From Acetobacterium wieringae (lineage in GTDB: Bacteria; Bacillota; Clostridia; Eubacteriales; Eubacteriaceae), in NCBI RefSeq assembly GCF_001766835.1, contig NZ_LKEU01000027.1, positions 62,001 to 126,000 on the forward strand: a DNA stretch of 64,000 bases. The letters run 5' to 3'. The position numbers and the translations under genes are program-made. The notes below the pieces were generated by a model. It had not been told where the DNA came from and did not search any database. It was given only the letters and a program-made list of their open reading frames with translations. Positions 15,905 through 24,581 of the stretch are shown here, one piece after another. Every line of letters begins with the position of its first letter. Position 1 is the stretch's first letter.

Positions 15905-16642
15905 ATGAATAGAGGAATTCTTGTTACCGGGGGTGGACATGGAATTGGAAAACAGATTTGTCTGGATTTTCTTGAGGCGGGGGATCAGGTCTGTTTTATG
16001 GATTTTGATGAAGCCTTGTCCCGGGAATTTGAAGCCCAGTACGCCAAGCTGTTTTACTTTTATGGCGATGTGGCCAATCCCAAAAGTCTGAAAGCATTTG
16101 TGGATTTTGCCATGAAGAAGCTTGGGCGAATTGATGTGCTTGTTAATAATGCCTGTCAGGGAAACAAAGGGATTTTGTCCGATTTAAGCTATGAAATGTT
16201 TGACTATGTCCTCTCAGTGGGCCTTAAAGCACCCTATGAACTGAGCCGCCTGTGCCGGGATCAGCTCATAAAAAACCAGGGTCATATCATCAACATTGCC
16301 TCGTCCCGGGCCTTTCAATCAGAGCCGGATACCGAAAGCTATGCCAGTGCCAAGGGCGGGATTGTCGCCCTGACGCATGCCTTGGCGATCTCACTGGGGC
16401 CGGCGGTACGCGTCAATTGCATTGCCCCGGGGTGGATTGAAGTAAACGGTCGGGAGGATCACAGCCAAACCGATAAGGCAGCGATCCCGGCTGGTAAGGT
16501 GGGAAATCCCAGCGACATCTCTCAAATGGTATTCTTTCTGATCGGGCAAAGCTTTATTACCGGAGAAACCATTACCATTGATGGCGGGATGAACAAACGG
16601 ATGATCTATCATGGCGACTGGAACTGGGAATATCGGGGCTAG
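15905..16642 (+). CDS. Short-chain dehydrogenase/reductase (second)
   Basis: A 245-aa classical SDR. The cofactor loop is VTGGGHGIGKQI, followed by FMDFDEAL (Asp after beta-2, favouring NAD) and GDVAN. The NNAC variant of NNAG lies near residue 82. The catalytic Ser is in NIASSRAF, Tyr/Lys in YASAKGG, and PG is in CIAPGWIEV. The C-terminus GETITIDGGMNKRM is typical of FabG-like enzymes. The substrate is unknown. ATG 15857 is in frame, but AAAGGGG just before ATG 15905 and the family N-terminus support the later start. No terminator is evident in the 280 bases that follow. Confidence 0.9.
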   Translation: MNRGILVTGGGHGIGKQICLDFLEAGDQVCFMDFDEALSREFEAQYAKLFYFYGDVANPKSLKAFVDFAMKKLGRIDVLVNNACQGNKGILSDLSYEMFDYVLSVGLKAPYELSRLCRDQLIKNQGHIINIASSRAFQSEPDTESYASAKGGIVALTHALAISLGPAVRVNCIAPGWIEVNGREDHSQTDKAAIPAGKVGNPSDISQMVFFLIGQSFITGETITIDGGMNKRMIYHGDWNWEYRG

Positions 16643-16921
16643 TTTATCAATTCGAATTGGATGATCGTCGTGATGATCCGGTAGGGCCCCCGGTTGTCGA
16701 TTAGATAAATAAGTATGTCTGATGTCATCACTCCAGAATGGGAGGTCATGGGCCAGGCCGGATATGTTCCATGGTGCAAGTGAATTTTTCAATCGTTTCA
16801 TCCAAGGCCGAAACGAACGAAAGCTTAAGATAATTTCAAAATTAGTCGTTTTGACATCGATTTGACACAGAATCGACTTAAAATGTTTCTATAGAAAAAA
16901 ACGATTAAGGAGTTGAGTCGT
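16643..16921. other. Intergenic region without a recognised gene
   Basis: No gene is recognised here. TTGACA occurs twice (16851-16856 and 16862-16867) within CGATTTGACA-like repeats. TAAAAT (16879-16884) and CTATAGA follow, so the promoter of the ferritin-like gene is probably here, although spacings are not standard. Confidence 0.4.
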
Positions 16922-17431
16922 ATGAAAAAACAAGCTAAATTACTGTCAATTACTGCCCTTGTCTTGTCGATTTTATTCGCTACCGCCAATGTTATGGCTG
17001 CAGAGGTGCCAAAAGGATCAGCGGCGGCTCTGGCAGATGACAGCTACACCCTGGAAGAAATGTTGACCTATGCCATTCAGGATGAATATGCTGCCCAGGC
17101 CGAATATGCAAAAATTATCAGCGTTTATGGTTCGGTAAAGCCGTATAAAAATATCGTGAAAGCTGAGGAAAAGCATATCAGCGCCTTATTGCCGTTGTTT
17201 GAAGCGTCAGGGTTTGCTGTCCCGGTAAATGATGCCGCTGCGGATGTAGTCCTTCCCGATTCGCTAAAAACCAGCTATCAGGTCGGAGTTGATGCAGAAA
17301 TCATGAACATTGATATGTATCAGCGCTTTTTGGCTGAAGACCTGCCCCAAAATGTACGAACTGTCTTTGAATCGCTAATGCGGGCTTCTAAAAGTCATCT
17401 GGCAGCGTTTGAAAGAGCAGTTGGTCGCTAA
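16922..17431 (+). CDS. Secreted ferritin-like DUF2202 protein
   Basis: A 169-aa exported protein with a Sec signal peptide (MKKQAKLLSITALVLSILFA, cleavage probably after VMAA near residue 28). The mature part is a ferritin-like four-helix bundle of the DUF2202 type. Metal-ligand candidates are AIQDEYAAQAEYAKI (Glu/Tyr), KAEEKHISAL (ExxH), VDAEIMNIDMY and RASKSHLAAF. This could bind iron or another metal outside the membrane, but the function is not established. TTG 16913 is in frame, but AAGGAG at 16907-16912 supports ATG 16922. Confidence 0.88.
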   Translation: MKKQAKLLSITALVLSILFATANVMAAEVPKGSAAALADDSYTLEEMLTYAIQDEYAAQAEYAKIISVYGSVKPYKNIVKAEEKHISALLPLFEASGFAVPVNDAAADVVLPDSLKTSYQVGVDAEIMNIDMYQRFLAEDLPQNVRTVFESLMRASKSHLAAFERAVGR

Positions 17432-17497
17432 AAACAGGGTATTGTAACAGGCTGATCGAATTTAAAAAATTCACTTTCAAAATGTTTTTACTTCGGG

Positions 17498-17572
17498 TAT
17501 AATACAAGCATTGAAATTTTAGCGCGTATAATGGTTCAGCGTAAGATCAACTTTGGTCTTGCGCTTTTTTTT
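17498..17572 (+). promoter_or_regulatory. Promoter and short leader ending in a terminator hairpin, ahead of DUF2798 gene
   Basis: TATAAT occurs at 17498-17503 and again at 17527-17532. A hairpin with an 11-bp stem (17538-17548 with 17555-17565) then runs into eight T residues at 17565-17572. It may simply end the ferritin-like transcript. However, it lies downstream of promoter-like sequence and 40 bases before the DUF2798 start, so it could act as an attenuator. The string TAATGGTTCAG at its base recurs at 31510. Confidence 0.6.
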
Positions 17573-17612
17573 ATGCCGGAATTTCAAAATTTTAGAAATG
17601 AGGAAATGGCTT

Positions 17613-18113
17613 ATGGATTTTTACATGAAATTGCCACGAAGCAAAAAAGAGTTTGCCTTGTTTATGGCGGTGATCTCAGTCATCTCGGTGAACATCATTG
17701 CGCCGCTGATTACCTGTTTTGAAGTTGGCTTTCGGATGGATGTGTGGGCCCAGGCGATTAGAATTATGCCGCTGATCTGGATAACCGTGATTGCATTGGT
17801 GTTAATGACCTACAAACCGGCCAGTTGGCTAACCAGCAAGATTGTCGCAAGAGAGGACAGTTTTTCTGCCCATATGTTGGCGAATATTTTATGCAGTGTT
17901 TTCCTGATGTCAATCTTTCTGACAGTCATCGGTACCTGGATCGGCAGTCGGCAAGTGAGCATGGAGCCAATTAGCTCGTTTTTTTATAAATGGCCTCGAA
18001 ATTATGCGATTTCATTTGCCGTGGAAGCGTTGATTGCCCAGCCGTTGGCCAGACTGGTAATGGTAAAATTGCATCAGATTAAAGATGGCCGATTGGATAC
18101 GGAAAGCTTCTGA
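17613..18113 (+). CDS. DUF2798 membrane protein
   Basis: A 166-aa integral membrane protein of DUF2798 type, function unknown. Four hydrophobic helices are visible, starting FALFMAVISVISVNIIAPLI, then IMPLIWITVIALVLMTY, MLANILCSVFLMSIFL and YAISFAVEALIAQPLARLVM. The two halves look like a duplicated two-helix unit, as expected for this family. The frame is open from 17553, but GAGG at 17600-17603 points to ATG 17613. A homologue lies at 32497, and both genes have a terminator-like hairpin in the leader. Confidence 0.8.
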   Translation: MDFYMKLPRSKKEFALFMAVISVISVNIIAPLITCFEVGFRMDVWAQAIRIMPLIWITVIALVLMTYKPASWLTSKIVAREDSFSAHMLANILCSVFLMSIFLTVIGTWIGSRQVSMEPISSFFYKWPRNYAISFAVEALIAQPLARLVMVKLHQIKDGRLDTESF

Positions 18114-18155
18114 TTATAAAATTTATGGAGTGTTGTTTGGCCGAGCTTAAACCGC

Positions 18156-19523
18156 ATGGGGCTGCAAGTAGCGAAACATAATAAGCGGAACCAGCGCCTT
18201 CACCAGCATGGTTGTATAAGCGATGCTGTGGTGATGACGGGGATGGTCAGCATGGAGCTGGTTTATATTCCTTTGGCGGCAATGGTAATTTTTATGATTC
18301 TGATTCTGGTTCTTTTTAAAAAAGCCAGCCCGGTTTCCCGAACCATCCAGACCCGGGTCGATCGGGTGAATCGGATTGTTCGGGAATCGGTTGTCGGGGT
18401 GCGGGTGATCCGGGCTTTTGATAATACCAGCTATGAACAGAAACGCTCAGATGATACCTTTGTGGCCTATGCCGACAATGTGATTCACCTCAATCGGATT
18501 TTTGCAATGTTTAATCCCATGGTGTGGGCAATTATGGGGATTACCATGGTGGCGGTGGTGTGGTTTGGTGGATATCTGGTGTTGCAGGCCACCACTCAGA
18601 TCGGCAGCATTATGGCAGTGATGCAATATACCGTGATTATTCTGATGTTCTTAATGATGTCGGCGATGGTTATTGTGATGGTACCCCGGATGATTGCCTG
18701 TCTGGAACGGATCAGCGAGGTGTTGGATACAGCGCCTGAGATAGCCGATGATCGGGAAGCAGTAGCATCGCCAAGCGTAAAGGGCAGCAAGCTAATCGTC
18801 TTTAATGACGTCAGTTTTTCTTATCAGGGGGCGGAAGAACCGGTTTTGAGAAACCTCAGCTTCTGTTGTGAAGCCGGAAAAACCACGGCCATTATCGGGG
18901 GGACGGGTTCCGGTAAAAGTACCATTGCGGCATTAATGCTGCGCCTTTATGACATTCAGGAAGGTCAGATTCTGGTGGCGGGAAATGATATCCGAAGAAT
19001 GACCCAGCACGATCTGCGGGAGTCCATCAGTTATGTTCCTCAGAAAGCATTTTTGTTTAGTGGCACCATTGCTGAAAATTTGCGCACCGGTAAGCCCGAT
19101 GCCACTGATGCGGATTTACGGCAGGCGGTTAAAATTGCTCAGGCAGAGGCCTTTATTACAACGCTGGAAGCTGGATATCAGAGTCCGGTGGCCCAGGGTG
19201 GCAGCAATTTCTCAGGCGGACAAAAGCAACGTCTGTGTATTGCCCGGGCGCTGGTAAAAAAAGCACCCATTTATATTTTTGATGACAGCTTTTCAGCACT
19301 CGATTATCAAACCGATGCGGCGCTGCGAAGTGAACTGAAACTGGCGATGAAAGATGCCTGTCTGATAGTGGTGGCTCAGCGCATCAGCAGTATCATGGAT
19401 GCGGATCAGATCATTGTGCTGGATAACGGAAGCATTGCGGGAATTGGCCGTCACGAAGAGCTTCTGAGAGACTGTAGTCTCTATCGGGAAATTGCAGATT
19501 CTCAGGTTAAAAGGGAGGGTTAA
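18156..19523 (+). pseudogene. ABC exporter subunit A, N-terminally truncated
   Basis: 455 codons of a half-size ABC exporter (usually 570-600). It joins the family only in about the fourth membrane helix (MELVYIPLAAMVIFMILILV), followed by RVDRVNRIVRESVVGVRVIRAF. The nucleotide-binding domain is complete: Walker A GGTGSGKST, Q-loop VPQKAFLFSGT, signature FSGGQKQRLCIARAL, Walker B IYIFDDSFSALD and the switch residue as Gln in VVAQRI. The first 25 residues do not resemble an exporter, and the first three helices are missing. The gene directly precedes a second, also damaged, exporter subunit. I regard the pair as a decaying heterodimeric exporter. Confidence 0.8.
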
Positions 19524-19526
19524 GTC

Positions 19527-21365
19527 ATGGATGAAAAAAATACACAAGATCGATCAGGGTTAGACCCGGAAATGGCGGATGCACCCCAAAATACCAGAAA
19601 AACCATTAAGCGACTAATCGCTTTGCTTTTAGAGCAAAAAGTTGCTGTAGTATTGATTATTTTGTCAACACTGCTAAGTATTGGCTTGTTTGCTGTGACC
19701 CCACTGATTATGGGATGGGCCATCGATGCTCTGATTGACAACTTAAGGGTAAACGGCCCCGGCGGAGGCTTTTCCGAGTTGGCAGAAATTATTGGTGTGC
19801 CATTGATGCTGCTGGCAGCGGCCTATTTACTTAGTGCCTGTTTCTCGTTTGTGCAAGAGTATACCATGGCCAGTGTGGGTGAAAAGCTGGTACTTTCCCT
19901 GCGCCAGAAAATCAGTGAAAAAATAACCAGGCTGCCGCTGCGCTACTATGATTCCCACCAGACCGGCGATCTTTTAAGCAGAACCACCAATGATCTGGAT
20001 CGGGTGGCAGAAGTATTAAAAACCGGGTTACTCCAGTTTATTAATGGTACGGTCAATATTGCAGTCAGTATCGTGGTGATGTTGTCGCTCAATGTTTTTT
20101 TAACGGTGTTGATTCTGTTGGCCATGTCTATCAGTGTAGTCGTTACTAAATGGATTTCAGCTAAGAATTTCAAGGTGGCTCTGGATAATCAGTCGGCGTT
20201 AGGGGAATTAAACAGTCAAATCGAAGAGCTGTACACCGGGAATCTGATCATCAAAACCTTTAATCGTCAGGAAGCAGTGCGGGGAACAGTTAAAGCCATC
20301 AGCCAGCGCCAATATGAAGCCAATAAAAAAGCCCAGTTTGTGATGTTTGCCATTTATCCGGTGATTCGCTTTCTAACCCAGCTGGGTTTTGTCATGACGG
20401 CGATTGTCGGCGGGATTCTGGTTGTCAATAATACCATGACCATTGGGATTGTCCAGGCGTTTTTGCAGTATGTCAACCAGATTTCCGAGCCGATTACCCA
20501 AGCCTCCTATTTTCTTAATTCCTTCCAGTCTGCGATGGCATCAGCGGAGCGGGTCTTCGATGTATTGGATGAGGAAGAAGAGCGGCCAGATCACTCCACG
20601 CTGCAAGAATTGCCCAAAACCCGGGGAGCAGTGACCTTTGAGGAGGTACAGTTTGGTTATATCCCCGAAAAAATGCTGATGAAGGGCGTCAGTTTGTCGG
20701 TGAAACCCAATGAAATGGTGGCCATTGTCGGTCCAACCGGGGCCGGAAAAACGACACTGGTTAATCTACTGATGCGGTTTTATGAATTAAATGGCGGGCG
20801 TATTCTGATTGATGATACCGATATTCAGGAGCTGTCAAAAAGCCAGTTGCGAAAGATCGTGGGAATGGTTCTCCAGGATACCTGGTTGTTTAACGGAACC
20901 ATTGCTGAAAATATCGCCTACGGCAAAATGGATGCCACCCGGGAGGAGATTGTCGCAGCAGCTACGGCATCCCGGTGTGATCATTTTATCCGGACCCTGC
21001 CACAAGGATATGATACCGTGATTGCTGGTGAAGATGGCAGCCTGTCCTAGGGAGAAATGCAGCTGTTGACGATTGCCCGGGTGATGCTGGTTAATCCGAC
21101 CCTATTGATTCTGGATGAGGCGACGTCCAGCGTCGATACCCGAACCGAAGTGGCAATCCAGAATGCCATGGCTAAAATCATGGAGGGAAAAACCAGCTTT
21201 GTCATTGCCCATCGTCTGTCGACAATAAAATCAGCGGATATGATTCTGGTGATGAAAGACGGCGACATCATTGAAAAAGGAACCCACAAAGGGCTGTTGG
21301 CCGGTGAAACCTTCTATCGACAGATGTATGAGAGTCAGTTTGCCGGTGCGCCGGAGGTTGGCTGA
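19527..21365 (+). pseudogene. ABC exporter subunit B with in-frame TAG in the signature motif
   Basis: Without the stop this is a 612-aa ABC half-exporter: six membrane helices (about 30-340), Walker A VGPTGAGKTTL, Q-loop VLQDTWLFNGT, Walker [13 protein letters not shown] and H-switch VIAHRLSTI. At 21048-21050 a TAG interrupts the ABC signature, which reads LS-stop-GEMQ where the family has LSQGE. One base change from CAG explains it. Translation would end at residue 507, before Walker B, giving an inactive ATPase. A restart at ATG 21057 could only make the last 102 residues. It follows its partner by 3 bases. Confidence 0.85.
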
Positions 21366-21400
21366 TATTGCCTGATTGAAATATTGGCAGGCGACAAACT

Positions 21401-21426
21401 CAAAAGGGGGATTCCCCCTTTTTTTA
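21401..21426 (+). terminator. Terminator after ABC exporter genes
   Basis: AAAAGGGGG at 21402-21410 pairs with CCCCCTTTT at 21414-21422 across a 3-base loop, followed by further T residues. Confidence 0.85.
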
Positions 21427-21482
21427 TTCAATACATAAAAAACCTTCAAAATAGAAGCCAATTCAGGAAGTGATAAGAAGAT

Positions 21483-23066
21483 ATGAAACAGACAGTCTTA
21501 ATCATTAATATTGCGACGATACTGGTAACACTTTTTTTAGTCTTTGTCAGTTACCGGCATCGCAGCGAAAAAGGCGGGTTGCCATTTTTATGCTCGATGG
21601 CCCTGCTTTTGTTATGGGTGGCAGGTTCCACCATCAGCATGTTTACCCAAAGCTATGAAGAAAAGGTCTTCTGGCGAAATTTTATTCAGATAGGGATGGC
21701 ATTCATTCCGCTGGCGAATCTCTGGTTTGTGATTGAATATACCGAAAATAAAAACCGCTTTCTGAAATATTTGGTGTGGCTGGCAGCCTTTCTCAGTTTG
21801 GCTGGGATTGTTTTGACCTTTACCAATCCGAGCCACGACCTGATCCGGAAATCGGTGGAGTTTGTAGAAATAAATGGGCAATGGGATCTGGTTGTCGAAC
21901 TGACATTTTTAGGAAACATGTTTGTGTTGTTGCGTTTTGCTCTGATGTTTGCTTCCATCGTTATTCTGATGCTGTTTCAAATCCGGATTGTTAAAAGCGG
22001 ACAGAAACAGGTTTTTTACATTCTGATTGGATTTACCCTGGCTTTGGTGCTGTTAATTGTTAAAAATTACCTGATGACCGGATACGAGGAAGTGTTTCCG
22101 ATGTCGGTGATCTTTTTAATTCCCAACCTGTTTATTGCCTACAGTGTTTATCGGTATGATTTTTTAAAGATTGCTCCGCTGGCAAAGGATTGGATTATCA
22201 ATTCCCTGCCGGATGGGATTGTGGTTTTATCGGCAGCGGGAGAGATTGTTGAAGTGAATCAGTCGGCAGAACGATTTTTTGGGCAGCTGACCGAAAAAGA
22301 GGCTCCACCGGGTCACAAAAAATCTGCGCTTCAAAACCGGAATCGCTATGATTATAGCGAATATACTGCCTTTTTGCAGGCCCAGCCCTTATGGCAAAAG
22401 GCTCTGGATGAGCGCAAAAACGGGACGCTTGAAATCGAACTGGAAAATGATTCAGGCGACAGCTTATATTACGAAATTGATCAGCATCATTTTATCAGTG
22501 ACCGCAATCATTATTCCGGTAGTGTATCGGTTATCCGCAATGTGACTAATTTCAGACTTGAAAAGCTGATGCTGAAACGTCAGGCGGAGATGGATCGTCA
22601 TATTCAGATCCTCAACAAGCATGCCTATATTGACTATGTCAATGCGGCCAGCTCGGTTCAGGCGGCATTTATGGTCATCGATATCGATAAATTCAAGGCG
22701 GTCAATGATCGTTACGGCCATCCTGTCGGGGATGTCGTGATTCTGAAAGTCGTGGAGGCCATCAAGCAGTGCATTCGTAAAGATGATTTGATCGGCCGCA
22801 TTGGCGGTGATGAGTTCAGCTTGACCTTGATGGATTGTGGCAAAAAACGAACCCAGGCGATTATCCAGCACATTCTTATGATGGTTCAAAAAGAAACCGC
22901 CGATATTCTTGAAGAAAGGGTTACCATCAGCATCGGCGTGGTAACCAATCAGAAATTGCCGGACTGTTCGTTTGCGACCCTCTATCAAAAGGCTGACGAA
23001 GCTTTATATGGAGCAAAAAAAGCGGGCCGAAATCAAGTGGTTTTTTATGACGACCAGCCCTGTTAA
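21483..23066 (+). CDS. 7TM-sensor, PAS and GGDEF diguanylate cyclase
   Basis: A 527-aa protein. The first about 225 residues form seven hydrophobic helices like the N-terminal 7TM region of certain histidine kinases (FWRNFIQIGMAFIPLANLWFV is characteristic). A PAS-like segment (about 235-345) starts DWIINSLPDGIVVLSAAGEI. The GGDEF domain follows (about 375-527) with MVIDIDKFKAVNDRYGH and an intact IGGDEFSLTL near residue 440. It should make cyclic di-GMP in response to a membrane or PAS signal. The upstream terminator shows it has its own transcript. The opening motif before the GGDEF core is shortened (KHAYIDYVNAAS), which is unusual. Confidence 0.9.
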   Translation: MKQTVLIINIATILVTLFLVFVSYRHRSEKGGLPFLCSMALLLLWVAGSTISMFTQSYEEKVFWRNFIQIGMAFIPLANLWFVIEYTENKNRFLKYLVWLAAFLSLAGIVLTFTNPSHDLIRKSVEFVEINGQWDLVVELTFLGNMFVLLRFALMFASIVILMLFQIRIVKSGQKQVFYILIGFTLALVLLIVKNYLMTGYEEVFPMSVIFLIPNLFIAYSVYRYDFLKIAPLAKDWIINSLPDGIVVLSAAGEIVEVNQSAERFFGQLTEKEAPPGHKKSALQNRNRYDYSEYTAFLQAQPLWQKALDERKNGTLEIELENDSGDSLYYEIDQHHFISDRNHYSGSVSVIRNVTNFRLEKLMLKRQAEMDRHIQILNKHAYIDYVNAASSVQAAFMVIDIDKFKAVNDRYGHPVGDVVILKVVEAIKQCIRKDDLIGRIGGDEFSLTLMDCGKKRTQAIIQHILMMVQKETADILEERVTISIGVVTNQKLPDCSFATLYQKADEALYGAKKAGRNQVVFYDDQPC

Positions 23067-23178
23067 GCGAGGCCAATCGATTGGTTTGAAACACTGAAAC
23101 GGATCACCTTCAATGCCATTTATATGTAGCGGTTTTAGACTAGTTTTTGCGACGCCATCACATAAAAACTAAAAAATA

Positions 23179-23187
23179 TGATATGAT
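23179..23187 (+). promoter_or_regulatory. Extended -10 ahead of SARP-type response regulator
   Basis: TGATATGAT at 23179-23187 is an extended -10 about 33 bases before the gene. The -35 is weak. Confidence 0.45.
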
Positions 23188-23219
23188 TAACAAAGAACAC
23201 ATTAAGGGAGAATGGACCA

Positions 23220-24341
23220 ATGATTCGAGTAATAATTGTAGATGATGAGCTACCAGCTCTAAAAATAGCCGAAAGTGTTTTAAAAACATGTGACGGGGTA
23301 AACGTATGCGGCTCTTATTCCGATCAGGATGAGCTGATGGAAGCCTTACCGATGCTTGATGTCGATTTGATCTTTCTGGATATAAAAATGCCGGGGATGC
23401 TGGGGCTTGAACTGGCCGGGCGAATCAACGAAATCAAACCAGAGGTGGCAATTGTCTTTGTTACCGCCTACGACAGCTATGCGGTCGATGCCTTTGAAAT
23501 TGAAGCCTTTGATTATATCTTAAAGCCCTTAACCGCAGATCGAATCAACAAAACCTTGATGCGCTATAAAAAAAGACGGGCAGAACAAGGTCGCCCCCAA
23601 AAGCATTGTTATGTGTCAGTTCGTTCATTCGGACGATTTTCGGTGGTTTCGGAGCAGGGCGAAACGATGCAATTTCGGACGGCCAAGGCGGAAGAACTCT
23701 TGGCTTTTTTAATTCATCAACAGGGCCATGCTGTTTCCAAAGAAAACATCATGGAAGAACTCTGGTATGATCGGGATACCGAACGGGCGCAATCTATTTT
23801 TTATACAACGCTTTACCAATTGCGCAAGGATCTGGATCATTTTGGATTGCATAATGCCATTTATAGCAGCCGCAAAGATGGCGGCAAGTGCGCCCTGACA
23901 TGGCGGCCGGATCATTGGGATTATGATGAATTTTTGGACTTATATAAACAATTTAAAGCCAGCCTATTCAATCTGGAAGAGCAAAAACGGGCCATTGAGT
24001 TGTATCAGGAAGGTTATTTAATGCATAATGGATATCTATGGGCAGCAGGAAGACAGGCTGAATTGGAACTTTGTTATCTGGAGCTGATGGAAAAGATTGT
24101 TGAAACCGAGGTTCTAAAACAGAAATTTGAGTCGGCCTTGCTTTATTTAAAGAAATTGGCCAAGAATTTTCCCTTTAATGCCTCGATTCATGTAAAAATC
24201 ATTGCGGTTTATTTTTTGCTGAATAATAAAAAAGCGGCGCTTGCCCATTATCAGAATGTTAAAAAAGAAGCCGAATCATGGGAAAATATTGATATGAAAA
24301 CATTGATTTCAAATCCTTACTCAGCATTTGAACAAGCTTAA
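23220..24341 (+). CDS. Response regulator with SARP/BTAD-like output
   Basis: A 373-aa response regulator. The receiver (about 1-120) has VDDELPAL, the phospho-acceptor Asp in LIFLDIKMPGMLG near residue 56, FVTAYDSYAV and the Lys in ILKPLTADRI. The output is not LytTR. A winged helix (about 130-220, FRTAKAEELLAFLIHQQG, ending in a short Arg-rich wing) is followed by a helical bacterial-transcriptional-activation domain (about 225-365) with TPR-like helices, as in SARP regulators. GGGAG lies 9 bases before the ATG. It is followed by a giant sensor gene with a LytS-like kinase end, its probable partner. Confidence 0.88.
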   Translation: MIRVIIVDDELPALKIAESVLKTCDGVNVCGSYSDQDELMEALPMLDVDLIFLDIKMPGMLGLELAGRINEIKPEVAIVFVTAYDSYAVDAFEIEAFDYILKPLTADRINKTLMRYKKRRAEQGRPQKHCYVSVRSFGRFSVVSEQGETMQFRTAKAEELLAFLIHQQGHAVSKENIMEELWYDRDTERAQSIFYTTLYQLRKDLDHFGLHNAIYSSRKDGGKCALTWRPDHWDYDEFLDLYKQFKASLFNLEEQKRAIELYQEGYLMHNGYLWAAGRQAELELCYLELMEKIVETEVLKQKFESALLYLKKLAKNFPFNASIHVKIIAVYFLLNNKKAALAHYQNVKKEAESWENIDMKTLISNPYSAFEQA

Positions 24342-24368
24342 AGAGGGAATGTCAAAGAAGTAAAAATT

Positions 24369-24581
24369 ATGGGGGCAAGATACATGCAGGAGCAAAAGCC
24401 TGGCTTTAGTCAGCTGAACCGTCAGGGATTGGCAAATTTTGACAGCCAACTATTGAAAAGCATCAGAAGCGGCAAGCAACCGCTTTCAAAGGATACATTA
24501 TCAGCCGTTTTAAAGTTATTTGTTGAAATGATCAAAGCGATTGAAGACATTCATAAAAAAATCAGATTCTTGCTTTTGTGA
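24369..24581 (+). CDS. 5' fragment of giant sensor (degenerate kinase lobe)
   Basis: 70 codons that look like the beginning of the following gene. LSAVLKLFVEMIKAIEDIHKK resembles the helix before the catalytic loop of the Ser/Thr-kinase-like domain in large AAA/GAF/histidine-kinase sensors. The N-lobe with its Gly loop and ATP-anchoring Lys is absent. The frame ends at TGA 24579-24581. If the run of seven A near 24552 had eight, the protein would continue as IHKKNQILAFVSPDIFM straight into the next frame. As given, it is a separate short frame overlapping the next by 4 bases. Confidence 0.6.
   Translation: MGARYMQEQKPGFSQLNRQGLANFDSQLLKSIRSGKQPLSKDTLSAVLKLFVEMIKAIEDIHKKIRFLLL

Noticed and set aside
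16643..16801. Possible minus-strand gene remnant behind the second SDR
   Set aside because: A frame is open here, but no family or start signal is recognised, and most of it is antisense to the SDR.
19527..21365. Pyrrolysine-encoding TAG in the ABC exporter
   Set aside because: Pyrrolysine is known in methylamine methyltransferases, not at an ABC signature Gln. The partner gene is also damaged, so a nonsense mutation is much simpler.
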